From Chitinophaga pollutisoli (GTDB taxonomy: Bacteria; Bacteroidota; Bacteroidia; Chitinophagales; Chitinophagaceae): a DNA stretch of 64,000 nucleotides. The stretch lies in the NCBI RefSeq assembly GCF_038396755.1, contig NZ_CP149822.1, forward strand, positions 1-64,000, read 5' to 3'. A model generated the notes under the pieces. The model ran no database searches, had not been told where the DNA came from, and was given only the letters and a program-made list of their open reading frames with translations. This document shows, one piece after another, positions 12,001 to 17,009 of this stretch. The position numbers were made by a program, and so were the translations under genes. Each line of letters starts with the position of its first letter. Positions within the stretch are counted from its first letter, which is position 1.

Positions 12001-12824
12001 CTACCGGCGAAACCAGCAACTCCATTGTAGTGAGCAGGGCTGGCAGCTACCAGGTGGCAGTGTACAGAGATAATTGCGTGGTGAAGGAAGCCGTAAGAGT
12101 GACCGAGCGCCCCGACATCAGACTGGAACTGGGCCCGGACCGCTACATGTGCCCCGGCAGCAGCATCCTGGTAGACGCAAGGCATCCTGATGTAAATGTC
12201 TACCGCTGGAACGACGGCGACCTCAACCCGGTGAAAACCATCACCCAGCCCGGTACCTACGTTCTCGGCGTGCTCGACAGGTTCTGCGACCGGTACAAAA
12301 CCGACAGCATCAAGGTAAGCATCGCAGGTCCGCCGCAGCTGAATCTCGGTAACGACACGATCATCTGTAAAGGCCGTCGCTTCCAGCTGAAAGCCAATGC
12401 TACCAACGCAAGCCGCTACCTCTGGAGCAACGGGGCCACCACTTCCTTCATCGAAGTGAGCGAACCGGGAACTTACTCCGTGACCGCCTTCAACGATTGC
12501 GGCAGCTCCACGGACGAAATCACCATCGATGTAAAGGAATGCGACAGCAAGCCCGAAGTGCCCAACGCCTTCTCTCCCAACGGCGACGGTAAGAACGATC
12601 TCTTCCGCCCTGTACTGAGAGGCCCGATGTATGACTACGAATTGCGCATCTACAACCGCTGGGGCGAGCTCGTCTTTATGAGCAAAGACCAGTACAAAGG
12701 ATGGGACGGCCGTTATAAAGGCATGCCTGTGGATGTTGGCACTTTCGTATGGTGGCTGACTTACAAGAAAGTCTCCTCCGGCCCGGCATTCATCATCAAA
12801 GGCGATGTGACCGTAATACGCTAA
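1..12824 (+). CDS. Giant Cys-rich HYR-like repeat adhesin with T9SS type B C-terminal domain (5' partial)
   Basis: The reading frame is open from the first base, so the N-terminus lies upstream; at least 4,270 residues are visible. The bulk is about 43 modules of 80-90 residues. Each starts near a D(T/N)T(R/A)P-like motif, contains T(A/V)xDNC, and ends in RxWTATDxC(G/D)N followed by a beta-strand ending in ITV. This resembles HYR-like immunoglobulin folds. Most modules carry four Cys, suggesting two disulfides each. From about 11220 come five PKD/Ig-like modules with LGxDTxxC and WSTGxTT motifs. The last ~85 residues (VPNAFSPNGDGKND, YNRWGELVF, WDGRYKG) match the gliding-motility-associated C-terminal domain used for T9SS secretion and surface attachment. 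Inference: a very long surface adhesin related in architecture to SprB. The ligand cannot be told from sequence. The stop is followed by a strong terminator. Confidence 0.93.
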   Translation, partial: RDSIYITVQDTTRPTMSWSAPSPDTLNATCNTIPAAVSPTVTDNCLPAGVTVRLDYTQDTIRTGVPNACQNTYWLRRTWTATDTCDNSLTRVQIVKVVDTVAPVFNWPGNRRPVDTTVNCNAFPAQWRPTATDNCATNNNVTVTVDDRRDPGFTGTCVNNYRMIRVWTATDLCGNVRRDSIRITVQDTTRPTMTWSAPSPDTLNATCNTIPAAVNPTVTDNCLPAGVTVRLDYTQDTIRTGVPNACQNTYWLRRTWTATDTCDNSLTRVQIVKVVDTVASVFNWPGNRRPVDTTVNCNAFPAQWRPTATDNCATNNNVTVTVDDRRDPGFTGTCVNNYRMIRVWTATDLCGNVRRDSIRITVQDTTRPTMTWSAPSPDTLNASCDNIPAAVNPAVSDNCLPAGVTVRLDYTQDTIRTGVPNACQNTYWLRRTWTATDTCDNSLTRVQIVKVVDTVAPVFSWPDNRRPVDTTVNCNAFPAAFLPSATDNCASSNNVTVSVNDTRDLTFQGACVNNYRIKRVWIATDLCGNQRRDSIYITVQDTTRPTMSWSAPSPDTLNATCNTIPAAVSPTVSDNCLPAGVTVRLDYTQDTIRTGVPNACQNTYWLRRTWTATDTCDNSLTRVQIVKVVDTVAPVFNWPGNRRPVDTTVNCNAFPAQWRPTATDNCATNNNVTVTVDDRRDPGFTGTCVNNYRMIRVWTATDLCGNVRRDSIRITVQDTTRPTMTWSAPSPDTLNATCNTIPAAVNPTVTDNCLPAGVTVRLDYTQDTIRTGVPNACQNTYWLRRTWTATDTCDNSLTRVQIVKVVDTVAPVFNWPGNRRPVDTTVNCNAFPAQWRPTATDNCATNNNVTVTVDDRRDPGFTGTCVNNYRMIRVWTATDLCGNVRRDSIRITVQDTTRPTMTWSAPSPDTLNASCDNIPAAVNPAVSDNCLPAGVTVRLDYTQDTIRTGVPNACQNTYWLRRTWTATDTCDNSLTRVQIVKVVDTVAPVFSWPDNRRPVDTTVNCNAFPAAFLPSATDNCASSNNVTVSVNDTRDLTFQGACVNNYRIKRVWIATDLCGNQRRDSIYITVQDTTRPTMSWSAPSPDTLNATCNTIPAAVSPTVSDNCLPAGVTVRLDYTQDTIRTGVPNACQNTYWLRRTWTATDTCDNSLTRVQIVKVVDTVAPVFNWPGNRRPVDTTVNCNAFPAQWRPTATDNCATNNNVTVTVDDRRDPGFTGTCVNNYRMIRVWTATDLCGNVRRDSIRITVQDTTRPTMTWSAPSPDTLNATCNTIPAAVNPTVTDNCLPAGVTVRLDYTQDTIRTGVPNACQNTYWLRRTWTATDTCDNSLTRVQIVKVVDTVAPVFNWPGNRRPVDTTVNCNAFPAQWRPTATDNCATNNNVTVTVDDRRDPGFTGTCVNNYRMIRVWTATDLCGNVRRDSIRITVQDTTRPTMTWSAPSPDTLNASCDNIPAAVNPAVSDNCLPAGVTVRLDYTQDTIRTGVPNACQNTYWLRRTWTATDTCDNSLTRVQIVKVVDTIAPVFSWPDNRRPVDTTVNCNAFPAAFLPSATDNCASSNNVTVSVNDTRDLTFQGACVNNYRIKRVWIATDLCGNQRRDSIYITVQDTTRPTMSWSAPSPDTLNATCNTIPAAVSPTVSDNCLPAGVTVRLDYTQDTIRTGVPNACQNTYWLRRTWTATDTCDNSLTRVQIVKVVDTVAPVFNWPGNRRPVDTTVNCNAFPAQWRPTATDNCATNNNVTVTVDDRRDPGFTGTCVNNYRMIRVWTATDLCGNVRRDSIRITVQDTTRPTMTWSAPSPDTLNATCNTIPAAVNPTVTDNCLPAGVTVRLDYTQDTIRTGVPNACQNTYWLRRTWTATDTCDNSLTRVQIVKVVDTVAPVFNWPGNRRPVDTTVNCNAFPIPWMPTATDNCASSNNVTVTVIDARDVTYAGTCVNNYRMIRVWTATDLCGNVRRDSIRITVQDTTRPTMSWSAPSPDTLNASCDNIPAAVNPAVSDNCLPAGVTVRLDYTQDTIRTGVPNACQNTYWLRRTWTATDTCQNKLVRIQIVKVADTSRPVFNWPGNRRPVDTTVSCSAFPAQWRPTATDNCAANNVTVTVTDIRDASYVGTCVNNYRVIRLWTATDLCGNQLRDSIRITVRDTTAPTMNWNGGLADTLNASCDNIPAVVNPVVNDNCLPAGTTVRVDYTQDTVRTGVPNACQNTYWLRRTWTATDTCGNSLQRIQIVKVADTTKPVFNWPGNRRPVDTTVNCDAFPVQWRPTATDNCAANNATVTVTDVRDASYVGICINNYRIIRLWTATDLCGNQLRDSIRITVQDTTKPTMTWSAGLADTLSASCDNIPTAVSPVVNDNCLPAGATVRLNYTQDTVRTGVPNACENTYWLRRTWIATDTCGNSLTRIQIVKVADTTRPVFNWQGNMPAAAITVNCDAVPAVVMPTATDNCADSIAVRVRVDSTITRQPGACASEYVLVRTWTATDLCNNVASYTQTITVIDTTRPVFNWHGNMPAAAITVNCDAVPAVVMPGATDNCTDSLSVRVRLDSTITRQPGACASEYVLVRTWTATDLCDNVATYTQTITVIDTTRPVFDWHGNMPAPAITVSCDSVPALVMPGATDNCTDSLSVRVRVDSTITRNPGDCANTYVLTRTWTATDLCGNVATYRQVITVRDFTAPVFTMPTPADTTVNCDEIPTQPDLTAVDNCSPADKVVVLPNEYKRAIPGACVNNYLLIRTWTALDECRNAITVTQTITVVDTKAPYFTGTLPADMTVNCHEVPDAPPVTASDNCSADEDVAVSYSQVRQDIPGACSNNYLLIRTWIATDQCGNRDTLTQTITVQDITAPVFTTPAPANITVECDQVPDQPDMTANDNCAGNVTVVKGETRIDSTCANTYRLIRTWTATDICGNDTTVTQTIIVADRTKPVFTTPMPNDTTVNCDAIPMPPVVTAADNCAGAITVDFDEERTDIPGACANNYRLLRTWTADDGCGNVTKVIQVINVRDTSAPIFDMPAPADTTVNCDAIPDQIDLTASDNCSGSTNVRVVPAERRENIAGACVNNYRLIRTWTATDECNNSRVVTQVITVQDTTRPVFQLPVPGDTTVNCNAIPSQPDITATDNCSATNRVNVQKAERREDIAGACANNYRLIRTWTATDECNNSSVLTQVITVQDTTRPNFTMPVPANATVNCDAIPAQPDLSVTDNCTDSDDVMVVKNERREDIPGACVNNYRLIRTWTATDECGNSRTVEQVLTVQDTTRPTFIGSVPANLTVECSNIPVQPDIRVSDNCSQTANVTVVKNERREDIPGACVNNYRLIRTWTATDECNNSTVLTQTLTVIDTTAPVFTTILPVDATVECHSIPAQPDMAANDACSGNNGTVVKGERREDIPGACVNNYRLIRTWTATDECGNARIYTQVLTVVDNTRPVFDVTVPANVTAECSAIPAQEDVTASDNCSPAGNIRVVKYERREDIPGACVNNYRLIRTWTATDECGNATVMTQTVTVEDNTAPVFTTLPPTDLFLSCSEVPAAPDMTATDNCSGNNISIEYSYSKRMLPGICVNNYRLTRTWKATDECGNTAIATQVITVMDTTKPTFSVTVTADTTVQCGEVPGAINITATDNCTLQGGIPVKYRSYRESIQSGCSYRIIRIWTATDECGNTAEMRQVVTVTDTVKPVIAAPPADITLTCGDPIPTAQIELRATDDCSDGFPRRIRYTVDPYTPDLCNGYTIIRRWSVADNCGNQADDVIQQIHVLPCPKPELEAEVFTNCSTNPFITLSTRGNVSRPVYTLVGVTPANAVSVPMSSSNPRFNVNGATSASFVVRDGITGCVSDTVTYTINYLQMPVVNLGNDTSLCGGNGMVLDAGPANFGYQIRWSTGETTQRIRITREGTYKVTVSNGMCEASDSIVVGVIPMPLIDLKDTVICRGESVRLNATVEGNATYLWSTGATTPIITVSTQERFWVRVTKLGCITIDTVNVTVNPPPDVTLSRDTSICPGQSVMLTVNTNAGRIQWATGETSNSIVVSRAGSYQVAVYRDNCVVKEAVRVTERPDIRLELGPDRYMCPGSSILVDARHPDVNVYRWNDGDLNPVKTITQPGTYVLGVLDRFCDRYKTDSIKVSIAGPPQLNLGNDTIICKGRRFQLKANATNASRYLWSNGATTSFIEVSEPGTYSVTAFNDCGSSTDEITIDVKECDSKPEVPNAFSPNGDGKNDLFRPVLRGPMYDYELRIYNRWGELVFMSKDQYKGWDGRYKGMPVDVGTFVWWLTYKKVSSGPAFIIKGDVTVIR
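24..5690 (+). repeat. 1593-bp higher-order tandem repeat inside the adhesin gene
   Basis: The basic period is 531 bp (177 residues), made of two related ~88-residue modules, A and B. Three slightly different 531-bp units form a 1593-bp super-unit. Super-unit starts are visible at 24, 1617, 3210 and 4803. The fourth copy diverges from about 5684, where the B module reads IPWMP instead of AQWRP. Copies are nearly identical at the DNA level, including synonymous positions, which implies recent duplication or ongoing gene conversion. Confidence 0.93.
5691..11220 (+). repeat. Degenerate continuation of the HYR-like module array
   Basis: After the homogeneous block, the A/B alternation continues in diverged form to about 7200. 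Three modules with the N(W)xGNMPA motif follow, to about 7975, and then thirteen modules of about 80-85 residues carrying PADTTVNCDxIP and NNYRLIRTWTATDEC(G/N)N. Sequence identity between copies is clearly lower than in the 5' block, so this part looks older. The Cys spacing is kept throughout. Confidence 0.85.
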
Positions 12825-12850
12825 TTTTTGACAGGATTATATGAATAGAA

Positions 12851-12883
12851 AAGGCCGTCCTTCCGGGCGGCCTTCTTCTTTTT
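12851..12883 (+). terminator. Rho-independent terminator of the adhesin gene
   Basis: A 10-bp stem (AAGGCCGTCC with GGGCGGCCTT) and a TTCC loop is followed by a T-rich tract, 27 bases after the adhesin stop codon. Confidence 0.88.
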
Positions 12884-12923
12884 ATGGTAATTAAAATTTA
12901 TATTTAGGTAGAATTGCAACCTG

Positions 12924-13319
12924 ATGAAAAGAATCCTTCTGCCCGGCCTGGCCGTCGCCGCTATATGCGCGCTGTGGAGTTGTGAAAAGGAAAAGGAAAC
13001 GGAAAGGACTGTCCGCCAGCTGGTGATTACCGGCATGGAAGGTCCTGATACGATTATACGGGGAGAAACGGTGAGCCTGAAAGTGACTGTATTGGCGGGG
13101 CCCTGTGAAGATATCGCCCTGTTGCATTCCATTACCTACGGCGATACGCTGGTCATTTCCAGCCTGGCAGGCCGCGACGTGCAAACGCCCGATTGCAGCC
13201 ATGGCGCCGGCAGCCGCGATCATGTGTTCTCGCTTGCCATTGGCGATCCCGGACCTAAATACTTCCGTTTCTTCAACAACACCCCGGAAGGTTTTATAGA
13301 TTCCATTTACGTAAAATAG
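12924..13319 (+). CDS. Small hypothetical lipoprotein
   Basis: Encodes 131 residues. The N-terminus is a clear lipoprotein signal: MKR, then a hydrophobic core, then the lipobox LWSC with Cys at about residue 20. Charged residues follow (EKEKETER). The remainder reads like one small beta-sandwich domain (VSLKVTVLAG, DHVFSLAIGD). Two further Cys (in GPC and PDC) could form a disulfide. I do not recognise a family. It sits 40 bases past the adhesin terminator on the same strand and so probably has its own promoter. The location is expected to be the outer or inner membrane facing the periplasm, or the cell surface; function is unknown. Confidence 0.75.
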   Translation: MKRILLPGLAVAAICALWSCEKEKETERTVRQLVITGMEGPDTIIRGETVSLKVTVLAGPCEDIALLHSITYGDTLVISSLAGRDVQTPDCSHGAGSRDHVFSLAIGDPGPKYFRFFNNTPEGFIDSIYVK

Positions 13320-13377
13320 TGATGCATCCGCCGGGCGAAGTGCCCGCGGGCTGGCTGCGATCCGTGGCGCGTGAGGG

Positions 13378-13734
13378 TTAGTTTTTGCCGATACGGCCCA
13401 GGTGCGTATCCTGGAAGCCGGTAATCAGCTTCAGGCCGTAGCCGAAAGCGCGGTCGAGCGAGGAATGCGCGAACAGGATGATCCCGGCAAAAGCGAGCGG
13501 TTCGTAAGCAAACCAGGTACCGGTAAAGTACAGGAGCAGCGCAAAGCCTTTGTGATGGAAAAGATTGTAAAGGGCGGCGCCGGCGCGGGCGTTTGCCAGA
13601 TAACCCAGCATGCTGATATCGGGCAATAACAGGCATCCGAAAAACCACCACCACGAAATCGTACACTGTTGTTCAAACATCAGCATGGCGAGCAGGAACA
13701 TCGCCACTTCCTCCAGTTTCAGCAATTTGGACAT
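13378..13734 (-). CDS. DUF4260 family small integral membrane protein
   Basis: Encodes about 118 residues from the ATG at 13734 (MSKLLKLEEVAMF). An upstream in-frame ATG at 13767 would add 11 residues, but the shorter start matches the usual beginning of DUF4260 proteins. Visible family features are the early LEE motif, the WWWFF and LLPDISMLGYL segment, and YNLFHHKG. There are three to four hydrophobic segments (about 9-25, 30-48, 65-85 and 86-100). Function is unknown for the family. The gene is convergent with the preceding lipoprotein gene and lies downstream of serA in the same direction, but a strong terminator separates it from serA. Confidence 0.8.
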   Translation of the reverse strand: MSKLLKLEEVAMFLLAMLMFEQQCTISWWWFFGCLLLPDISMLGYLANARAGAALYNLFHHKGFALLLYFTGTWFAYEPLAFAGIILFAHSSLDRAFGYGLKLITGFQDTHLGRIGKN

Positions 13735-13833
13735 AAGTTGTCGTAATAATGCCGCAAAGGTGAGCATTCTTCCCTTATGTAGTCCGGGTGCCCGGGTATT
13801 TTACCAATTCGTGATAATCGATGGCGACAGCCA

Positions 13834-13863
13834 ACAAAAAAGCCCCCGGCGGTAACCGGGGGC
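13834..13863 (-). terminator. Rho-independent terminator of serA
   Basis: An 8-bp GC stem (GCCCCCGG with CCGGGGGC) and six-base loop is followed on the minus strand by a run of six T. It lies 25 bases past the serA stop. Confidence 0.88.
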
Positions 13864-13887
13864 GCTGGTATAGTGTGCCGGATGGTT

Positions 13888-15126
13888 TTAGTAGAGCATC
13901 CGGGTTTTGATGGTATGGTTCACGTCTTTCAGGAGCGCGAAAGCTTCCTGGGAAAGTTTGGAATCCACGTCCAGCACTACATAACCGATTTGTTCGTTGG
14001 TCTTGAGGTACTGGCCCACGATATTGATGTTTTTGGACGAGAGGGCGCTGTTGATTTCGCTCAATACGCCCGGCACGTTTTTGTGAATGTGCAGGATGCG
14101 ATGGGTGTTCTCGATGGCGGGAACGCTGATGGCGGGCACGGTATGGGAACCGAAGCTGGCGCCTTTCTCCAGGTAATTCAGCATTTTGGACGACACGTCG
14201 AGGCCGATGTTGTGTTGGGCTTCTTCGGTGCTGCCGCCGATGTGCGGGGTGAGTATCACGTTGGCCAGGCCTTGCAGCGGCGTGCTGAAGGCGGCACCGT
14301 TTTTCTCGGGCTCCACGGGGAAAACGTCGATCGCCGCACCGGAGAGCTGTCCGCTTTCGAGGGCGTCGCGAAGGTCTTCCAGAACCACCACTTCGCCGCG
14401 GGCGTAGTTGATGAAAATGGCGCCTTTCTTCACGAAACCGAGGGTTTCTTTATTGATCATGTTCGCCGTGCTACGGTTGGAAGGCACGTGGAGCGAGATG
14501 ATGTCTGACTGGGAGAAGAGATCCTTGATGGTACGGATCTGGGAAGCATTGCCCATGGGGAGCTTGGTTTCCACGTCGTAATAGAGGACGTTCATGCCGA
14601 GGGCTTCGGCGAGCACGCTTACCTGGCTCCCGATGTTGCCATAGCCTACGATGCCGATGGTTTTGCCGCGGAGCTCGTAGCTGCCGGTGGCTTCCTTCAT
14701 CCACACGCCTTTGTGGGCGGCGATGTTTTTGTCGGGGATGCGGCGGATCAGCATGATCGACAGGCCGATGACCAGTTCAGCTACTGAACGGGTATTGGAA
14801 TATGGAGCGTTGAAAACGGCCACGCCATGCTCGGTGGCGCTTTTCAGGTCTACCTGGTTGGTGCCGATACAAAAGCAGCCGATGCCCTGGAGCTTTTTAG
14901 CGGCGGCGAGTACTTTGGCGGTTACCTGCGTCTTGGAACGGATGCCCAGCAGATGGACGTCTTTCACTTCTCGGATCAGATCCTCCTCGCTCAGCGCACC
15001 GGTGATCTTGCGGGTGTTCACATAACCTGCGTCTTTAAATTCTGCCACCGCGGCGTCACTGATGTTCTCCAGCAAAAGGATATTGATCTTTTCTTTTGGG
15101 TAACTCGTTAATTTCTTTTGGCTCAT
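13888..15126 (-). CDS. serA: D-3-phosphoglycerate dehydrogenase
   Basis: Catalyses NAD-dependent oxidation of 3-phosphoglycerate to 3-phosphohydroxypyruvate, the first step of serine synthesis, in the cytosol. The ATG at 15126 (MSQKKLTSYPKEKINILLLE) gives 412 residues, close to the 410 of E. coli SerA; the longer open frame upstream has no support. The Rossmann motif VGYGNIGSQ is present, followed by Asp in YYDVET. Catalytic residues are visible as Arg in NYARGE, Glu in DVFPVEPE and His in TPHIGGST. A C-terminal ACT domain occupies about residues 335-412 (NVPGVLSEINSALSSKNINI) and in the E. coli type mediates serine feedback inhibition. The gene is monocistronic: a consensus promoter lies upstream and a terminator downstream. 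Confidence 0.95.
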   Translation of the reverse strand: MSQKKLTSYPKEKINILLLENISDAAVAEFKDAGYVNTRKITGALSEEDLIREVKDVHLLGIRSKTQVTAKVLAAAKKLQGIGCFCIGTNQVDLKSATEHGVAVFNAPYSNTRSVAELVIGLSIMLIRRIPDKNIAAHKGVWMKEATGSYELRGKTIGIVGYGNIGSQVSVLAEALGMNVLYYDVETKLPMGNASQIRTIKDLFSQSDIISLHVPSNRSTANMINKETLGFVKKGAIFINYARGEVVVLEDLRDALESGQLSGAAIDVFPVEPEKNGAAFSTPLQGLANVILTPHIGGSTEEAQHNIGLDVSSKMLNYLEKGASFGSHTVPAISVPAIENTHRILHIHKNVPGVLSEINSALSSKNINIVGQYLKTNEQIGYVVLDVDSKLSQEAFALLKDVNHTIKTRMLY

Positions 15127-15198
15127 GGTGATGGATATATATCTGCTGATTACAATACGATGACATTCACGGATGTGATTTGTCATCAAAAAGTGGCA

Positions 15199-15229
15199 CA
15201 AACCTAGTCCAGTTTGAGGAGAAATCAAA
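15199..15229 (-). promoter_or_regulatory. Bacteroidota-type promoter of serA
   Basis: On the minus strand TTTG is followed by 19 bases and TAGGTTTG, matching the TTTG-N19-21-TAnnTTTG consensus. The predicted transcript would have a leader of about 65 bases before the serA ATG. Confidence 0.72.
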
Positions 15230-15320
15230 TAAGAGGCCTGCTGAATTCGATATAACGCAAAAAAAGCCCCTCTGAATTCGTAGTTTTTAAATTATTTTCG
15301 CCGTTTATGCCATCTCGGGC

Positions 15321-16583
15321 ATGAAAATTGTTAAGATTTCAGCATTCAAAACCATTATTTCAGCAGCAATACTAATGAACGGGTCGAAGGCAATCGTGTT
15401 AGTGGCCGTATCTGGCTTATTTATATATTCCGGCTGCAACAGCAGCTCCGCACACCGGAAAGATGAAAAGAAGGCTCCGGCCGAACACATATCCGAATAC
15501 ACTTTAGGCCTCAGTGAATCTGAGGCCAAGGCTATTTTAGCGGATCCCCGCAACCAACGGATCGGCCGGGAAGTAGCGGATCTCGTCAAGCACCGCCTGC
15601 CTGCCTCTACTTTCAGCGGCGCCGTGCTGGTCGCAAAAAAAGGCGTCATCCTCTACGAACACTATCAGGGCCTCGAAAGCCACGTTTCCAAAGTCCCCGT
15701 CACCGACTCCTCCTCCTTCCAGCTTGCGTCCGTCTCCAAAACCTTTACCGGGATGGCCCTGCTTTCCCTCGTGGAAAGAGGAAAAGTTTCCCTGGAAGAC
15801 CCCGTCACCAAATGGTGGCCCGACTTCCCCTATCTCGGCGTTACCGTGCGCACCCTCCTCAATCACCGGAGTGGACTGCCCAATTATCTTTACTTCTGCG
15901 AAGACTACAATAAAGACCAAACCCACTTCCTCACCAACGAAGAAGTCATCAACATGATGATCGTCCATAAACCGGCTTCGCAATACCAGCCCGACAGGCA
16001 CTTCAACTACTGCAACACCAATTACTTAATCCTCGCCGCCATCATCGAAAAGGTAAGCGGCCAGAAATATGCGGATTATCTCCAGCAAACCTTCTTCGGC
16101 CCCCTCGAAATGAACCACACCTTCGTGGCGGACCCCACGGCCGCACCGCGGACGGGCCAGACCGTTTCCCACCTTTCCAGCTGGCGCGCCGAGCCTGATA
16201 ACAGCTTCGACGGCGTGGTGGGCGACAAAGGCATCTACTCTACCGTGCAGGATATGCTCAAGTGGGACCAGGCCATGTATTCAGGCAAGCTCTTCAAGCC
16301 CGAAACCCTCGCGGAAGCATACAAGCCCTACTCCAATGAGAAGCCCGGCATCCGCAACTACGGCCTGGGATGGCGCCTCATGACCTACCCGGACAGCACG
16401 CGCAACATCGTATACCACAACGGTTGGTGGCATGGGAACAACACGGTGTTCTACCGCTTCGTGCAGGATACCACTACCGTCGTGATCCTCGGTAACCGCT
16501 ATAACCGCGGTATCTACCAGGCCGTACGGCCCCTGCGCCAGATCCTTGGGCATGGCGACGGTGAAGAAGCCGGCGAAGAATAA
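15321..16583 (+). CDS. Serine hydrolase, class C beta-lactamase family, lipoprotein
   Basis: 420 residues from the ATG at 15321. An internal ATG at 15375 gives a more typical lipoprotein signal of about 20 residues ending in the lipobox IYSGC, so the true start could be either. The catalytic SxxK motif is SVSK (about residue 137), the YxN-type motif is YCN in HFNYCNTNY, and the third motif is HNG in VYHNGWWHG. These define the beta-lactamase/D-alanyl-D-alanine carboxypeptidase/esterase fold; the substrate is not predictable. A lipid-anchored periplasmic or surface esterase or peptidase is likely. It is divergent from serA and followed by its own terminator. Confidence 0.85.
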   Translation: MKIVKISAFKTIISAAILMNGSKAIVLVAVSGLFIYSGCNSSSAHRKDEKKAPAEHISEYTLGLSESEAKAILADPRNQRIGREVADLVKHRLPASTFSGAVLVAKKGVILYEHYQGLESHVSKVPVTDSSSFQLASVSKTFTGMALLSLVERGKVSLEDPVTKWWPDFPYLGVTVRTLLNHRSGLPNYLYFCEDYNKDQTHFLTNEEVINMMIVHKPASQYQPDRHFNYCNTNYLILAAIIEKVSGQKYADYLQQTFFGPLEMNHTFVADPTAAPRTGQTVSHLSSWRAEPDNSFDGVVGDKGIYSTVQDMLKWDQAMYSGKLFKPETLAEAYKPYSNEKPGIRNYGLGWRLMTYPDSTRNIVYHNGWWHGNNTVFYRFVQDTTTVVILGNRYNRGIYQAVRPLRQILGHGDGEEAGEE

Positions 16584-16607
16584 TCCTCCTGAATATTTTA
16601 TAATAAC

Positions 16608-16642
16608 AACGCCCCAGGTTTTTGGCCTGGGGCGTTTTCGTT
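16608..16642 (+). terminator. Rho-independent terminator after the serine hydrolase gene
   Basis: An 11-bp stem (AACGCCCCAGG with CCTGGGGCGTT), a seven-base loop and a T-rich 3' side, 24 bases after the stop codon. Confidence 0.9.
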
Positions 16643-16679
16643 TCCGGCATCCCGGGAAAAATACATTCGGCGGATACAA

Positions 16680-16718
16680 AAAAATCCGCCCTGCGTTGGC
16701 TCTTATGCGGCAGGGCGG
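16680..16718 (-). terminator. Terminator of the minus-strand metal-efflux directon
   Basis: A 9-bp stem (CCGCCCTGC with GCAGGGCGG) with a 15-base loop. On the minus strand the hairpin is followed by a run of seven T. It lies about 85 bases past the His-rich peptide gene. Confidence 0.7.
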
Positions 16719-16732
16719 AGCGGATTGTTGTA

Positions 16733-16760
16733 ACCGGCGGAGGAGACCCGCCGGTATTTT
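16733..16760. terminator. Second hairpin between convergent genes
   Basis: An 8-bp perfect stem (ACCGGCGG with CCGCCGGT) and seven-base loop, followed on the plus strand by ATTTTCT. It could act as a backup terminator for either strand. Confidence 0.4.
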
Positions 16761-16801
16761 CTATCAACCTGTTATGCGAACTAAAACCTGTAACTTAAAA
16801 C

Positions 16802-16984
16802 TTATCCGGCCTTTTTAACCGACTGTTTCGCCATGTGATGATGTTTGGCGGTTTTCTTATGTCCCGCTTTCGCTTCGTGTTTCACCTTTTCGGTTTTCAC
16901 CGCAGGTTTTTCCTGCGCGAAAGTTGCGGTCATGCCACCCGTAATGATCATCGCGGCGGCCATCAGAAACATGATCTTTTTCAT
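16802..16984 (-). CDS. Small exported His/Lys-rich protein, possible metal binder
   Basis: Encodes 60 residues. A Sec signal peptide (MKKIMFLMAAAMIITGG, cleavage likely after TFAQ) leaves a mature peptide of about 35 residues. That peptide is dominated by Lys, Ala and His, with an HHHM cluster and two more His. No family is recognised. It starts 25 bases after the stop of the HME-RND pump gene and is the last gene before a terminator, so it is probably co-transcribed with the pump. Inference: a periplasmic metal-binding or metal-buffering peptide of the efflux system. Basic His-rich tails can also be coincidental low complexity, so the metal role is not established. Confidence 0.65.
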   Translation of the reverse strand: MKKIMFLMAAAMIITGGMTATFAQEKPAVKTEKVKHEAKAGHKKTAKHHHMAKQSVKKAG

Positions 16985-17009
16985 TTTGTTTGTTTTTATA
17001 TGTGAAAAA

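Noticed and set aside
8319..12185. A 1288-codon open frame on the minus strand opposite the adhesin
   Set aside because: It is the reverse complement of the repetitive coding strand, low in stop codons because of the repeated codon pattern. It is His/Gly/Val/Ala-rich, lacks domain features, and the plus strand clearly encodes HYR-like modules.
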